Shown here: in pieces, positions 8,444 to 16,785 of the stretch | Layout of the letters: every line of letters begins with the position of its first letter | Position numbering within the stretch: position 1 is the stretch's first letter | NCBI GenBank assembly: GCA_965243235.1 | Contig: CBDEUI010000004.1 | Coordinates: forward strand, 1,054,001 to 1,118,000 | Direction of reading: 5' to 3' | DNA from: Bin127 sp965243235 | GTDB taxonomy: Bacteria > Chloroflexota > Dehalococcoidia > Lucifugimonadales > Lucifugimonadaceae | DNA: 64,000 nucleotides | Translations under genes and position numbers: made by a program | Notes under the pieces: generated by a model | Seen by the model: the letters and a program-made list of their open reading frames with translations, nothing else | Told to the model about the DNA's origin: nothing | Databases searched by the model: none

Positions 8444-9205
8444 ATGCACCGATTTCACATTGAGCCGTCACCAATGACTTCGTTGCACGTTGGTAGCGAA
8501 GTATCGTTACCTGAAAATACTTCGCATCAAATTCGCAACGTCTTGCGTCTACACGCGCGTGAGAAGATCGCAATCTTCACCGGTGACGGACACGAATGGA
8601 CTGCCCAGTTAGAAGCCATTGAACGCGATTCACCATCAGTGACCGTGAGACTGTTGGAGGTCAGTGAACCCAATGTCGAAATGAAGACTCAGGTCGCCAT
8701 GGTGATGGCGCTGACACGTCCGCAGCGCTACGAGTTGGCACTAGCGAAATGTACCGAACTTGGTGCGAGCGAATTTCTACCCATCATCACCGATCGCGTA
8801 CTCAAGTCGGATTCGAAAATCGGAGAGAATCGAATGGCGAGGTGGGATCGCATCGTGAAAGAAGCCGCCGAGTTATCCGAAAGGGTGCGTGTACCGCAAA
8901 TCGCCGATCCTCAACCCATGAATTCGGCGTTCGAGCGATTTCGCGATGAAGGAGCGACCCCAATATTACTGTGGGAAGACGCTCGCGAACCGATGTTGGA
9001 CGATCTCCTGGCAACAATTCGCACCGGGTCGTCACCAGTGGCAAAGGTTGCACTAGTATTCGGTCCCGTTGGTGGGTTCACACCCGAGGAGGCTCAGCGC
9101 GCAATGGAAACTGGCGCGGTCATAGCGAGTTTGGGACGCCGAGTTCTCCGAACCGAGACCGCGGCGATCGCAGCGATGTCGATAACCGCACAAATGCTGC
9201 GTTGA
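8444..9205 (+). CDS. rsmE: 16S rRNA (uracil(1498)-N(3))-methyltransferase RsmE
   Basis: This 253-residue SPOUT-family enzyme methylates U1498 of 16S rRNA. It has an N-terminal PUA-like domain (HRFHIEPS, HQIRNVLRLHAREKI). The C-terminal SPOUT knot includes RYELALAKCTELGASEFLPI, VFGPVGGFTPEEAQ and SLGRRVLRTETAAIAAMSI. The length is normal. It is nearly contiguous with prmA, and a perfect 10-bp hairpin follows its stop, so it closes the hrcA-dnaJ-prmA-rsmE unit. Confidence 0.94.
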   Translation: MHRFHIEPSPMTSLHVGSEVSLPENTSHQIRNVLRLHAREKIAIFTGDGHEWTAQLEAIERDSPSVTVRLLEVSEPNVEMKTQVAMVMALTRPQRYELALAKCTELGASEFLPIITDRVLKSDSKIGENRMARWDRIVKEAAELSERVRVPQIADPQPMNSAFERFRDEGATPILLWEDAREPMLDDLLATIRTGSSPVAKVALVFGPVGGFTPEEAQRAMETGAVIASLGRRVLRTETAAIAAMSITAQMLR

Positions 9206-9213
9206 ATCGTTGA

Positions 9214-9242
9214 CTATCGTCGGCAATGCAGGCCGACGATAG
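9214..9242 (+). terminator. Hairpin after rsmE
   Basis: CTATCGTCGG (9214-9223) pairs perfectly with CCGACGATAG (9233-9242), with a 9-base loop, 9 bases after the rsmE stop. No U-tract follows, so this is a terminator or 3'-end stabilising hairpin rather than a canonical intrinsic terminator. Confidence 0.6.
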
Positions 9243-9340
9243 ATAATCCATTGCTGCGAGTGCGCCACGCAACGAATCGTGCTATTATGCATCCGCGCTA
9301 CCGTATCGGAGCCGCGCATACGCGTCAGGTAGTTAACTCA

Positions 9341-9526
9341 ATGAACCTTCGCTCAAGTCCCGCCAAGAAAGCCATATTGATTGGCACCGACGGCGCGAGC
9401 ATGGAGCTTCAGCGATGAATGACGATCCACTCTCTGCTATCTGCTCGGGTGGCCGATGCCGGAAAACGTGGAAGGGGTATTGTCTACGAAGCGCTTGAAA
9501 ACCCGAACTGGTACCTCAAGCAGTAA
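9341..9526 (+). pseudogene. Possible relic of a phosphodiesterase/pyrophosphatase-family gene
   Basis: In the 419-base gap after rsmE, an ATG at 9341 opens a short frame whose product contains KKAILIGTDGASMEL and then stops. This resembles the metal-binding start of type I phosphodiesterase/nucleotide pyrophosphatase proteins (KxxxIGxDGAxxxL). A second short frame from 9419 ends in ALENPNWYLKQ and a stop at 9526. The two could be the head and tail of a gutted gene; the match is short, so this is tentative. Nothing else recognisable lies in 9243-9624 apart from the Shine-Dalgarno of the next gene. Confidence 0.25.
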
Positions 9527-9624
9527 TGACGTAATGAGATAACCTGTTTGAGAACTTGCCAATTTCAATCAAATAGAACCACATCAAACGGAATCACGCA
9601 GAAACGCTCCTAGGAGGGGACATC

Positions 9625-11598
9625 ATGCGAAGAATTTGGTTATCCACGTCAGGCGCAGCCTTGGCCCTAGCACTCGTGCTATCGGCTATTGTGTTCGCCT
9701 GCGGCACCGAAACGGTCGTCGTTCAGACGGTTGAGGTAGAAAAGGTCGTAGAACGCGACGTTGTCCAGACAGTCGTCGTTGAGAAGCAAGTCGAGGTCGC
9801 GGGTGAGACCGTCGTCCAGACGGTCGTCGTCGAAAAAGAGGTCGCTGTTGAGGTTGAGGTGGTCAAAGAGGTCGAAGTTGAGGTCATTCGCGAGGTCGAA
9901 GTCGTCGTTACCGCGACGGCCGAAGCATATGGCGCTGGTGCCGGTGCCCAAGTCCAAGCCGCTGCAACCGCTGTCGTCGAAGCACCAGCGACGCAATCAG
10001 GCAAGTTGGTATTCGTCTCGCCTGATATCGGTGCCGGCTGGTTCACCAGTTCGCCGTACGACTCTTACACGAGTGACCAGATTGGTGTAGCCGACCCCTT
10101 GATTTACGCTGACCCCGCACCGATTCCTCAACGTGGGGCTTTCAACCCGGCGATCAGTATCGCGAACGGATGGAGGGTCGCCGAAGATGCGAGGTCGATT
10201 ACATTCAACATTCGCGACGGTGTCCAGTTCCATCACGGTTGGGGCGAATTATCCGCTGAAGATGTTGCTTGGTCCTTCAACGACGCACTGCGCGAAGGTA
10301 ACACTAACGGTCGTTCAGGATTCGTTGGCGAATACCAAGGTTCTTGGGAAGCCGTTGATGACAACACCGTCATCATGCACGTCAAGGAAGGCGCGACCCT
10401 GAGCCCGGTTTGGCTCCTCGAGACTTCCAATGTCTGGCGAAACACGTTGACGGCAACTTCCAAACGCGCTATCGACGAACTTGGCACCGAGACCGGCGGC
10501 ATCAAAATTGGCCAAGGTCCGTTCGAAATGGTCGAAGGCGAAGCCGACAACTTCATCGAATTCCGTGCAGTCCAGGATCACTACCGCCGAATCCCCAACC
10601 TCGAAGCCATGCGCATGGTCGCTATCCCTGAACCAGCCACTCGCGTTGCCGCTTTTGTCAACGACGAAGTCCACATCACCGTGCTGTCAGCACAATTCGT
10701 GGTCGAGGCCACCGCGCAGGTAGACGGTTCCCGGATTCAACCACTGGGCGAAGGTCAAACCTTGCATATCTATATGGGCGGCAACTTCTGGCAAACGTCC
10801 GATCCAGTCCAGCCGGATCTTGAGTTTCCGCGTGAAGGGTGGAAACCCGATGACGAACATCCTTGGATCAGCGATTACAACGATCCTGCTTCAATGGAAC
10901 GCGGCAACAAATTCCGCCGTGCCCTCAGCATGGCTGTGGATCGCGCCGCCATTAACGAAGTGATCGGTCAGGGTCTCTACCCGCCTCATTACACATTCAC
11001 GGGCTTCACCAGCGAGGACGCGGTTTGGAAGGACTCGTGGGGGGTGCCGTTCGACCCTGAAGGTGCCCGCGCTTTGATGGCTGAGGCGGGAGTGCCCGAA
11101 GGATTCCGCATACCAGTGTGGTTGACCCCCGACTCCGGTTCGTTGCCATTCGACATTGCCGAAGCAGCGGTGCTGCAATGGGCCGACAATCTCAATCTAA
11201 ACGTCGAGATTGAAGCAACGGCTTACTCCGGTCGGCGACCAACGTTGATTGGCCGGACAATCGATATCCCGCTGTACCATCACATGAACCTCGGTTACGC
11301 GGATGAACCCAAGGGACGACTGATGTCTGCCGCGCAAGGAGGTGCCAACCGCGGAATCGAACTGCCCAATGACATCCTCGAGAGAACATACTGGGCGAAC
11401 TTGGTCGAAACTGACGCGCAGAAACGCATAGAGAACAACATCTTCCTCACCGACTGGTTGGCGGAAACTGGTTTGACGATGTCGATGGTTCGCCAAAACC
11501 AGCTGTATGCCGTGTCACCCAAGGTCGTCGAATGGATGCCGCATACCGAGACGTTTGGCGGCATCAATGGCTTCGACACCATAGTGTTGGCGGAGTAA
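9625..11598 (+). CDS. Peptide-type ABC transporter substrate-binding lipoprotein (SBP_bac_5 family)
   Basis: This 657-residue extracytoplasmic receptor of the DppA/OppA superfamily probably binds a peptide or similar solute. A signal peptide ends in a lipobox with Cys26 (VFACG). A striking Val/Glu repeat follows (residues about 30-95: QTVEVEKVVERDVV-like), probably an extended or coiled-coil spacer. The SBP domain includes FNIRDGVQFHHGWGELSAEDVAWSF, a family signature, and FRRALSMAVDRAAINEV. A strong AGGAGGGG Shine-Dalgarno precedes the ATG. Two permease genes follow, but no ATPase gene. Confidence 0.9.
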   Translation: MRRIWLSTSGAALALALVLSAIVFACGTETVVVQTVEVEKVVERDVVQTVVVEKQVEVAGETVVQTVVVEKEVAVEVEVVKEVEVEVIREVEVVVTATAEAYGAGAGAQVQAAATAVVEAPATQSGKLVFVSPDIGAGWFTSSPYDSYTSDQIGVADPLIYADPAPIPQRGAFNPAISIANGWRVAEDARSITFNIRDGVQFHHGWGELSAEDVAWSFNDALREGNTNGRSGFVGEYQGSWEAVDDNTVIMHVKEGATLSPVWLLETSNVWRNTLTATSKRAIDELGTETGGIKIGQGPFEMVEGEADNFIEFRAVQDHYRRIPNLEAMRMVAIPEPATRVAAFVNDEVHITVLSAQFVVEATAQVDGSRIQPLGEGQTLHIYMGGNFWQTSDPVQPDLEFPREGWKPDDEHPWISDYNDPASMERGNKFRRALSMAVDRAAINEVIGQGLYPPHYTFTGFTSEDAVWKDSWGVPFDPEGARALMAEAGVPEGFRIPVWLTPDSGSLPFDIAEAAVLQWADNLNLNVEIEATAYSGRRPTLIGRTIDIPLYHHMNLGYADEPKGRLMSAAQGGANRGIELPNDILERTYWANLVETDAQKRIENNIFLTDWLAETGLTMSMVRQNQLYAVSPKVVEWMPHTETFGGINGFDTIVLAE

Positions 11599-11613
11599 CC
11601 GCGTTTCGAAGTG

Positions 11614-11642
11614 CCGGTCGGCTCATTCGACTAGCCGACCGG
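11614..11642 (+). terminator. Hairpin between binding protein and permease genes
   Basis: CCGGTCGGCT (11614-11623) and AGCCGACCGG (11633-11642) form a perfect 10-bp stem with a 9-base loop. It lacks a U-tract and lies within the operon, so it more likely lowers read-through or protects the upstream mRNA, giving more binding protein than permease. Confidence 0.6.
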
Positions 11643-11750
11643 TAAGTCGGTGGTCATCCCTGAGTCGGGTCTCGGATTCTCGAATTTGGATGGCCACCGC
11701 CTGCCCCGACGGCAATACTCGAGCCGCTTGACGCGCGGCTGCAACTGAAA

Positions 11751-12668
11751 ATGTGGCGCATCATCGCAAATAGGCTGGCATTCGGAGTAGCGATCGTACT
11801 GCTCATCACGATCGTCGTCTTCGGCCTATCTCGCGCCGCCGGAGACCCCAGGAACATCTATCTGGACGAATACGCGACTCCGGAAGCTTGGGACGCTTGG
11901 GGTGAGCGTATGGGGCTCAATAAGCCTCTTTATGTGCAATACGGAGTCTGGTTGTGGGACGTACTGCAGGGCGACTTCGGCGAGTCGCTGTACTACAACA
12001 TCCCGAGCATTCGCCTCGTCGGTGAACGAGTCCCCAACACTGTGCAACTCGGAGGCGTCGCTTTTGGTGTCGCTATCCTCATAGGGATCCCCATGGGCGT
12101 CATCTCCGCCGTAAGGCGTGGGACCATCGTTGATTACGGCGTCAGGGGTTTCGCACTCCTCGGTCAATCCGTACCGGTGTTCTGGATCGCGCTCATGATG
12201 ATACTGATCTTCTCGTTGCAACTGGGATGGTTACCTTCGAGTCGTAACGAAGGGTGGGACCACTTCATCATGCCCGCAATTGCCCTCGGGTGGCTTCCAG
12301 CCGCGGGATTGATGAGGATCACACGCGGAGCCATGCTCAACATCTTAGACAGCGAATACATCAAGCTCGCAAGGGCGAAAGGAGTCACTTCTGGAAGGAT
12401 CGTGTGGATTCACGGATTCCGAAACGCCATAATTCCGCCACTAACTGTCGCCGCACTCATCTTTGCCGCGTTCCTGACCGGCACCGTGGTGATCGAAACT
12501 GTCTTCGCATGGCCCGGCGTCGGCAGGCTCGCCGTGCAATCGATCAAGAACAACGACTTCCCGGTGCTCAGTGCCATCGTGATCCTGTTCTCGTCGTTCT
12601 ACATAATTCTCAATCTTGTGGTTGACCTGCTTTACGCTGCGTTCGACCCGCGCATCCGACTCGATTGA
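11751..12668 (+). CDS. Peptide-type ABC transporter permease (DppB/OppB-like)
   Basis: This 305-residue inner-membrane permease has about six hydrophobic segments. The binding-protein-dependent transport (EAA) loop is visible as YIKLARAKGVTSGRIVWIHGFRNAIIP, the site that contacts the ATPase. The N-terminal MWRIIANRLAFGVAIVLLITIVVFGLSRAAGDP is typical of the DppB subfamily, as is the ending FDPRIRLD. It follows the binding-protein gene and precedes the second permease by 14 bases, so the two permeases form a heterodimeric channel. The ATPase subunits must be encoded elsewhere. Confidence 0.92.
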   Translation: MWRIIANRLAFGVAIVLLITIVVFGLSRAAGDPRNIYLDEYATPEAWDAWGERMGLNKPLYVQYGVWLWDVLQGDFGESLYYNIPSIRLVGERVPNTVQLGGVAFGVAILIGIPMGVISAVRRGTIVDYGVRGFALLGQSVPVFWIALMMILIFSLQLGWLPSSRNEGWDHFIMPAIALGWLPAAGLMRITRGAMLNILDSEYIKLARAKGVTSGRIVWIHGFRNAIIPPLTVAALIFAAFLTGTVVIETVFAWPGVGRLAVQSIKNNDFPVLSAIVILFSSFYIILNLVVDLLYAAFDPRIRLD

Positions 12669-12682
12669 GGCGTTAATTTCAC

Positions 12683-13609
12683 ATGGCGATCGAAGCCACA
12701 TACGTTCCCTCACCGCTTGACGATACGTTGCCTCGTAACCCAGTGTTGCGCGCGCTCCGTATCGGTTGGAGCTGGTTACGGAGATACCCCGTTATTCCAT
12801 TTTTGGTCCTCGCATTGATGATTATCTGCGCGGTTTTTGCGGAGCAACTTTCGCCGCATGATCCGTTGAGAGGGAACTTGCGATCTGCATATAAACCACC
12901 GATATTCCAAGAAGGAGGCACGTGGGAATACCCGCTCGGCACCGACCACCAAGGACGCGACATACTCAGCCGGTTGATCCATGGCGCGAGAGTTTCGACC
13001 ATAATCTCCACCGCGGTAATACTCGCTGGCGGCATCGGCGGCACCGTCATCGGTCTGATCGCCGGATATAGAGGCGGATGGGCCGATCAAATCGCGATGC
13101 GTGCCGTTGACTTCACGCTCGCAATGCCATTTCTACTCGTCGCGCTCGTCGTCGTCGTAGTTTTCGGACAAAGCCTCGAGCTAATCATCGTCCTGCTGAT
13201 CCTTTTCGGATGGGACAACTTCGCCCGTGTTGTCCGAGCAGAAACCCTAACCCTGCGAGAATCCGACTACGTAAGCTACGCTCGCGTCCAAGGCGCCTCG
13301 CAGTGGCGCATCCTATTCCGACACATCCTCCCCGGCGTCGTGGGATCCGTCCTCGTCATCGGCAGCTTGCGCGTGGGCTCCCTCATTCTTACCGAATCGA
13401 CGCTCAGCTTCCTCGGCGTCGGAGTGCCGCCCGACACCCCAGCATGGGGCATCATGGCCTCCGACGGCCGTCAGCACCTCTCCCGCGCCTGGTGGATAGC
13501 CACATTGCCCGGTGTCGCCATCTTCCTCGTCGTCATGGGCTTCAACTTCCTCGGCGACTGGCTCCGCGACTGGTTCGACCCAAGACTGCGGCAGCTGCGC
13601 GTGCATTAG
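12683..13609 (+). CDS. Peptide-type ABC transporter permease (DppC/OppC-like)
   Basis: This 308-residue permease is the partner of the upstream gene. It carries the DppC-type N-terminal cytoplasmic extension and first helix. GTDHQGRDILSRLIHGARVS is a hallmark of this subfamily; YVSYARVQGASQWRILFRHILPGVVG is the EAA loop; and LTESTLSFLGVGVPPDTPAWG with a C-terminal FNFLGDWLRDWFDPRLRQ completes the signature. No OppD/OppF-like ATPase follows; the next gene is convergent gpsA. Confidence 0.93.
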   Translation: MAIEATYVPSPLDDTLPRNPVLRALRIGWSWLRRYPVIPFLVLALMIICAVFAEQLSPHDPLRGNLRSAYKPPIFQEGGTWEYPLGTDHQGRDILSRLIHGARVSTIISTAVILAGGIGGTVIGLIAGYRGGWADQIAMRAVDFTLAMPFLLVALVVVVVFGQSLELIIVLLILFGWDNFARVVRAETLTLRESDYVSYARVQGASQWRILFRHILPGVVGSVLVIGSLRVGSLILTESTLSFLGVGVPPDTPAWGIMASDGRQHLSRAWWIATLPGVAIFLVVMGFNFLGDWLRDWFDPRLRQLRVH

Positions 13610-13657
13610 CGCCGACCTGCCTATCCTTCGGAGCGAACCTTCGTTACTGCAGCTACT

Positions 13658-14677
13658 CTACTCCCGCTGCAGCTCACGGCGCATCAAATCCCCCATCGCT
13701 TCCGTCGGCGGAACACCCTCGAACATAACCTTGTGCGCCGTCTCAGTAATCGGCATCTCAACGCCCAACTGCCGCGCGATCCGCAGCGTCGCCCGAGTCG
13801 TCGGCACCCCCTCCGCGGTCTGCCCCAGATACTCCAACGCCTCCTCAACACTATCCCCTTCCGCCAGTCGTGTACCCAGCCGATAGTTCCGGCTCAAGGG
13901 GCTGTAGCAAGTCGCAAGCATGTCGCCAATTCCACTCAACCCGGCAAATGTTGACGGCTTCGCACCTAGAGCCAATCCCAACTGCGTTATCTCATGCAAT
14001 CCTCGGGTGACATACGCCGCCTTTAGATTCGATCCCAGCCCCGACGCATCGATAAACCCCGCACCAATCGCAATGATGTTCTTCAGTGTCCCACCCAACT
14101 CAACGCCGATGATGTCGTCCGACGCGTAGACGCGTAGACGCTCGCCGCTAGTCATCATCTGAACCCGCTCAGCAGTCTCAATCGACACTGATCCCGCTGT
14201 TGCAAGCGCCGGTAATCCAATCGCGATCTCAACCGAAAGATTGGGTCCCGACAACGAGCAGATATTGCCCATCGCGTCATCCACCGACACTCCATGACGA
14301 ACCGAGATGTTTTCGGCAATAACCTCACTCATCCGCTTTCCACTCTCGATCTCAAGCCCCTTGGTGGCACTCACTACGGTCGTGTCAGGTGCGATCTCAC
14401 CAACATGAGCCTCAATGACTTCCCGCATCGCAACTGATGGAACTGCGATGATCACACAATCAACTCCCGACAACGCACGCTGAGGTTCATGATGGACCGA
14501 CATCCCGTCAGGGAACACCATCCCCTCTAGGTATCGTTTGTTTTCGCGATCGTTTTCTAACTCAGCAGCACGATCCGCGTCCCGAGCCAGCAACCGCGTC
14601 TCGTTGCCCTGAATCGCCAAAAGTACGGCCAGAGCCGTGCCCCAAGAGCCAGCACCTATGACTCCGATTGCCGAAAT
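13658..14677 (-). CDS. gpsA: Glycerol-3-phosphate dehydrogenase [NAD(P)+], apparently starting at ATT
   Basis: GpsA reduces dihydroxyacetone phosphate to sn-glycerol-3-phosphate for phospholipid synthesis. The frame contains the full Rossmann motif IGVIGAGSWGTALAVLL only if it begins upstream of TTG 14620. In-frame codons up to and into plsY offer no ATG, GTG or TTG. ATT at 14677-14675 gives residues 1-13 as (M)SAIGVIGAGSWG, exactly the family start, and lies 9 bases after a GGGAG inside the plsY tail. From there the protein is 339 residues, the normal length. Catalytic-region signatures ELGGTLKNIIAIGAGF and GLSGIGDMLATC are intact. It lies 4 bases after plsY, a co-functional gene. Confidence 0.9.
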   Translation of the reverse strand: MSAIGVIGAGSWGTALAVLLAIQGNETRLLARDADRAAELENDRENKRYLEGMVFPDGMSVHHEPQRALSGVDCVIIAVPSVAMREVIEAHVGEIAPDTTVVSATKGLEIESGKRMSEVIAENISVRHGVSVDDAMGNICSLSGPNLSVEIAIGLPALATAGSVSIETAERVQMMTSGERLRVYASDDIIGVELGGTLKNIIAIGAGFIDASGLGSNLKAAYVTRGLHEITQLGLALGAKPSTFAGLSGIGDMLATCYSPLSRNYRLGTRLAEGDSVEEALEYLGQTAEGVPTTRATLRIARQLGVEMPITETAHKVMFEGVPPTEAMGDLMRRELQRE

Positions 14678-14681
14678 CTGA

Positions 14682-15350
14682 TCAGGCTCCCTGACCAGTG
14701 GATGCCGACGTTTTCTCCGCGGCGTCGATATCGAGGCGGTTCTCAGTCCCTCGCAGCAATCGGATCATGTTTTCGCGATGGCTGAACAGGATCAACACAA
14801 CGGCAGGGACAGCAAAGGCTAAGTACTCGATTGTTGCGTAATCGATTGAAACGGGCAAGTTGACGAACGACAGGACAATCAACGCAAGCACGCCCAGAGA
14901 CGCCCCTATCATCGACCCTAACGACACATACCGAGTGACTAAAGCAACTGCCAACCCGATCAGCGTAATCGCCGCCGCAATCGGAGACAACACCAAAATC
15001 GCACCCCAGCCCGGCGAGATCCCCTTGCCCCCCTTGAAACCCGCAAAGACCGGCCAAGTGTGCCCGACGATCACGAACGTCCCCGTCAACGCATGAAGCA
15101 GCTTTGCATCAGGAGCCAGGAGCAGAGACAATCCGATCATCACCGCACCTTTGCCGAAATCGAACACGAACACCAACACAGCGGCCTTTTTTCCGACAGT
15201 GCGTAAGACGTTGGTCGCTCCCATCGACCCGCTGCCATGCTCGCGCGGATCGACGCCACCCCATACGCGGCAAACGATGAGCCCCACCGGTATCGATCCG
15301 ATGAGGTATGCTGCAGGCGCAATTAGCACCCACGCCAACAGTTCGTTCAT
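14682..15350 (-). CDS. plsY: Glycerol-3-phosphate acyltransferase PlsY
   Basis: This integral-membrane acyltransferase transfers the acyl group of acyl-phosphate to glycerol-3-phosphate, the first step of phospholipid synthesis in many bacteria. The 222-residue product shows the family motifs YLIGSIPVGLIVCR, DPREHGSGSMGATNVLRTVGKK and FAGFKGGKGISPG, with several transmembrane helices. The C-terminal hydrophilic tail (about 25 residues) is longer than usual. It lies between der (6 bases upstream) and gpsA (4 bases downstream); together plsY and gpsA supply and use glycerol-3-phosphate. Confidence 0.94.
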   Translation of the reverse strand: MNELLAWVLIAPAAYLIGSIPVGLIVCRVWGGVDPREHGSGSMGATNVLRTVGKKAAVLVFVFDFGKGAVMIGLSLLLAPDAKLLHALTGTFVIVGHTWPVFAGFKGGKGISPGWGAILVLSPIAAAITLIGLAVALVTRYVSLGSMIGASLGVLALIVLSFVNLPVSIDYATIEYLAFAVPAVVLILFSHRENMIRLLRGTENRLDIDAAEKTSASTGQGA

Positions 15351-15356
15351 TTCACC

Positions 15357-16676
15357 TCAATTGCCGCCACGGTAAAACATCCTGATGGGTGAACCCTTGA
15401 ATCCAAACGATTCTCGCAACCTGTTTTCCAAGTACCGTTTATACGAGAAGTGCAACGATTCAGGGTTTTTGCAGGTTATCACGAATGTCGGGGGGCGTAC
15501 CGAAACTTGCTCGATGCCCGATATCCGCGGACGCCGCCGTCCCTTAGCAGGTAATGGACGATCGCCTAGTGCCGCGTAAAGCGTACGAGAAAGTTCCGCC
15601 TCGTCGACCCGTTTGACGAATTGGGAAAAAGTCCGCCTAACCGCGTCCGGAATTGCCCTGATACCGCGTCCAGTCAATGCCGACGTGAAAAGCATCGGCG
15701 CGTCCGGAATGAACTTGAAACGGTCCCGAATCTCCACCACTGCCTCTTCGAACGTCGTGTCCAGCTCGCCTCGTAGATCCCACTTGTTCACAACAACTAT
15801 CCCCGCTTTGTAAGCATCCTGAGCGAAACCACCTATATGCGTATCCTGTGCCGTAACGAACTCCGTCGCGTCAAGAACGATCACCGTCACATCAGATCGT
15901 TCAATCGCTCCGATCGTTCGGATCGCACTGAACTTTTCGATGCCCTGCTCAGTCTTCCCACGCCGACGTAGACCCGCCGTGTCCAAGAACATCATGTGGC
16001 TGTCTTTGTACTCGTAGACCGCATCCACCGTATCCCGAGTCGTCCCCGGCACCGGACTGACGATTGAGCGTTCCTCACCCGTCAACGCATTGAATATCGC
16101 CGACTTGCCCACATTCGGCCGACCAGCGATCGCAACTCGGATGACATCGTCCGGCGTCTCGTCCTCGAACCGATCGTCGACGTGCGCCAGAACCGTATCC
16201 ATCAACTCGGTAATCCCGATGTCGTGGTATGCGCTTATCGGTATCGCCTCTCCCATACCTAACGCCGCGAACGTGTACAGCTCCGCCATTCGCGTCGTGT
16301 TGTCAGTCTTGTTCGCGGCAAGTGCATACGGCTTTTGCGCCCGACGGAGCATATCCGCAGCATCGAAATCCGATGCCGTAACTCCGTCCGCAGAATCCAC
16401 CAGTAATATCACCGCATCCGCCGTCTCGATCGCCCGCTCGGTCTGAACCCGAACCTCGTCCCAAAGCTGAACCTCTGCCGACGGCTGATCCTCAATACCC
16501 GCCGTATCGATCAACATGAACGGACGGCCGAGCCACTCGGCATTGACAGACACCCGATCTCTAGTTGTACCCGGTGTCTCGCTGACGATCGCGATCCGGC
16601 TGCCCGCAATCCGATTGAACAACGTCGATTTCCCAACATTCGGGCGCCCAACTATGGCTATGACAGGCAGCGACAT
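15357..16676 (-). CDS. der: Ribosome biogenesis GTPase Der (EngA)
   Basis: Der is an essential double GTPase that acts in 50S subunit maturation. From ATG 16676 the protein is 439 residues, starting SLPVIAIVGRPNVGKSTLFNRI. Two full G domains are present: the second has VAIAGRPNVGKSAIFNALTGEERSI, DTAGLRRRGK and NKWD. A KH-like C-terminal domain follows. An open frame extends upstream to 16826 but runs through an intergenic palindromic repeat, so the longer start is rejected. It heads a der-plsY-gpsA run with very short spacers. Confidence 0.95.
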   Translation of the reverse strand: MSLPVIAIVGRPNVGKSTLFNRIAGSRIAIVSETPGTTRDRVSVNAEWLGRPFMLIDTAGIEDQPSAEVQLWDEVRVQTERAIETADAVILLVDSADGVTASDFDAADMLRRAQKPYALAANKTDNTTRMAELYTFAALGMGEAIPISAYHDIGITELMDTVLAHVDDRFEDETPDDVIRVAIAGRPNVGKSAIFNALTGEERSIVSPVPGTTRDTVDAVYEYKDSHMMFLDTAGLRRRGKTEQGIEKFSAIRTIGAIERSDVTVIVLDATEFVTAQDTHIGGFAQDAYKAGIVVVNKWDLRGELDTTFEEAVVEIRDRFKFIPDAPMLFTSALTGRGIRAIPDAVRRTFSQFVKRVDEAELSRTLYAALGDRPLPAKGRRRPRISGIEQVSVRPPTFVITCKNPESLHFSYKRYLENRLRESFGFKGSPIRMFYRGGN

Positions 16677-16734
16677 CGTTATCGTCAAAACTCTTTGGGT
16701 TCCCTCGCTCGCGGGGGAATGTCCGCAGGACAAA

Positions 16735-16785
16735 GGGGGCACACACGATACATCCCCTCTCCCTTGATGGGAGAGGGTTAGGGTG
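16735..16785. repeat. Palindromic intergenic repeat (CCCTCTCCC / GGGAGAGGG type)
   Basis: CCCTCTCCCTTGATGGGAGAGGG forms a near-perfect hairpin with a short loop, followed by TTAGGGTGA. Closely related copies occur near 23210-23230, 23264-23300 and 55270-55310. It lies between argF and der. Confidence 0.75.
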
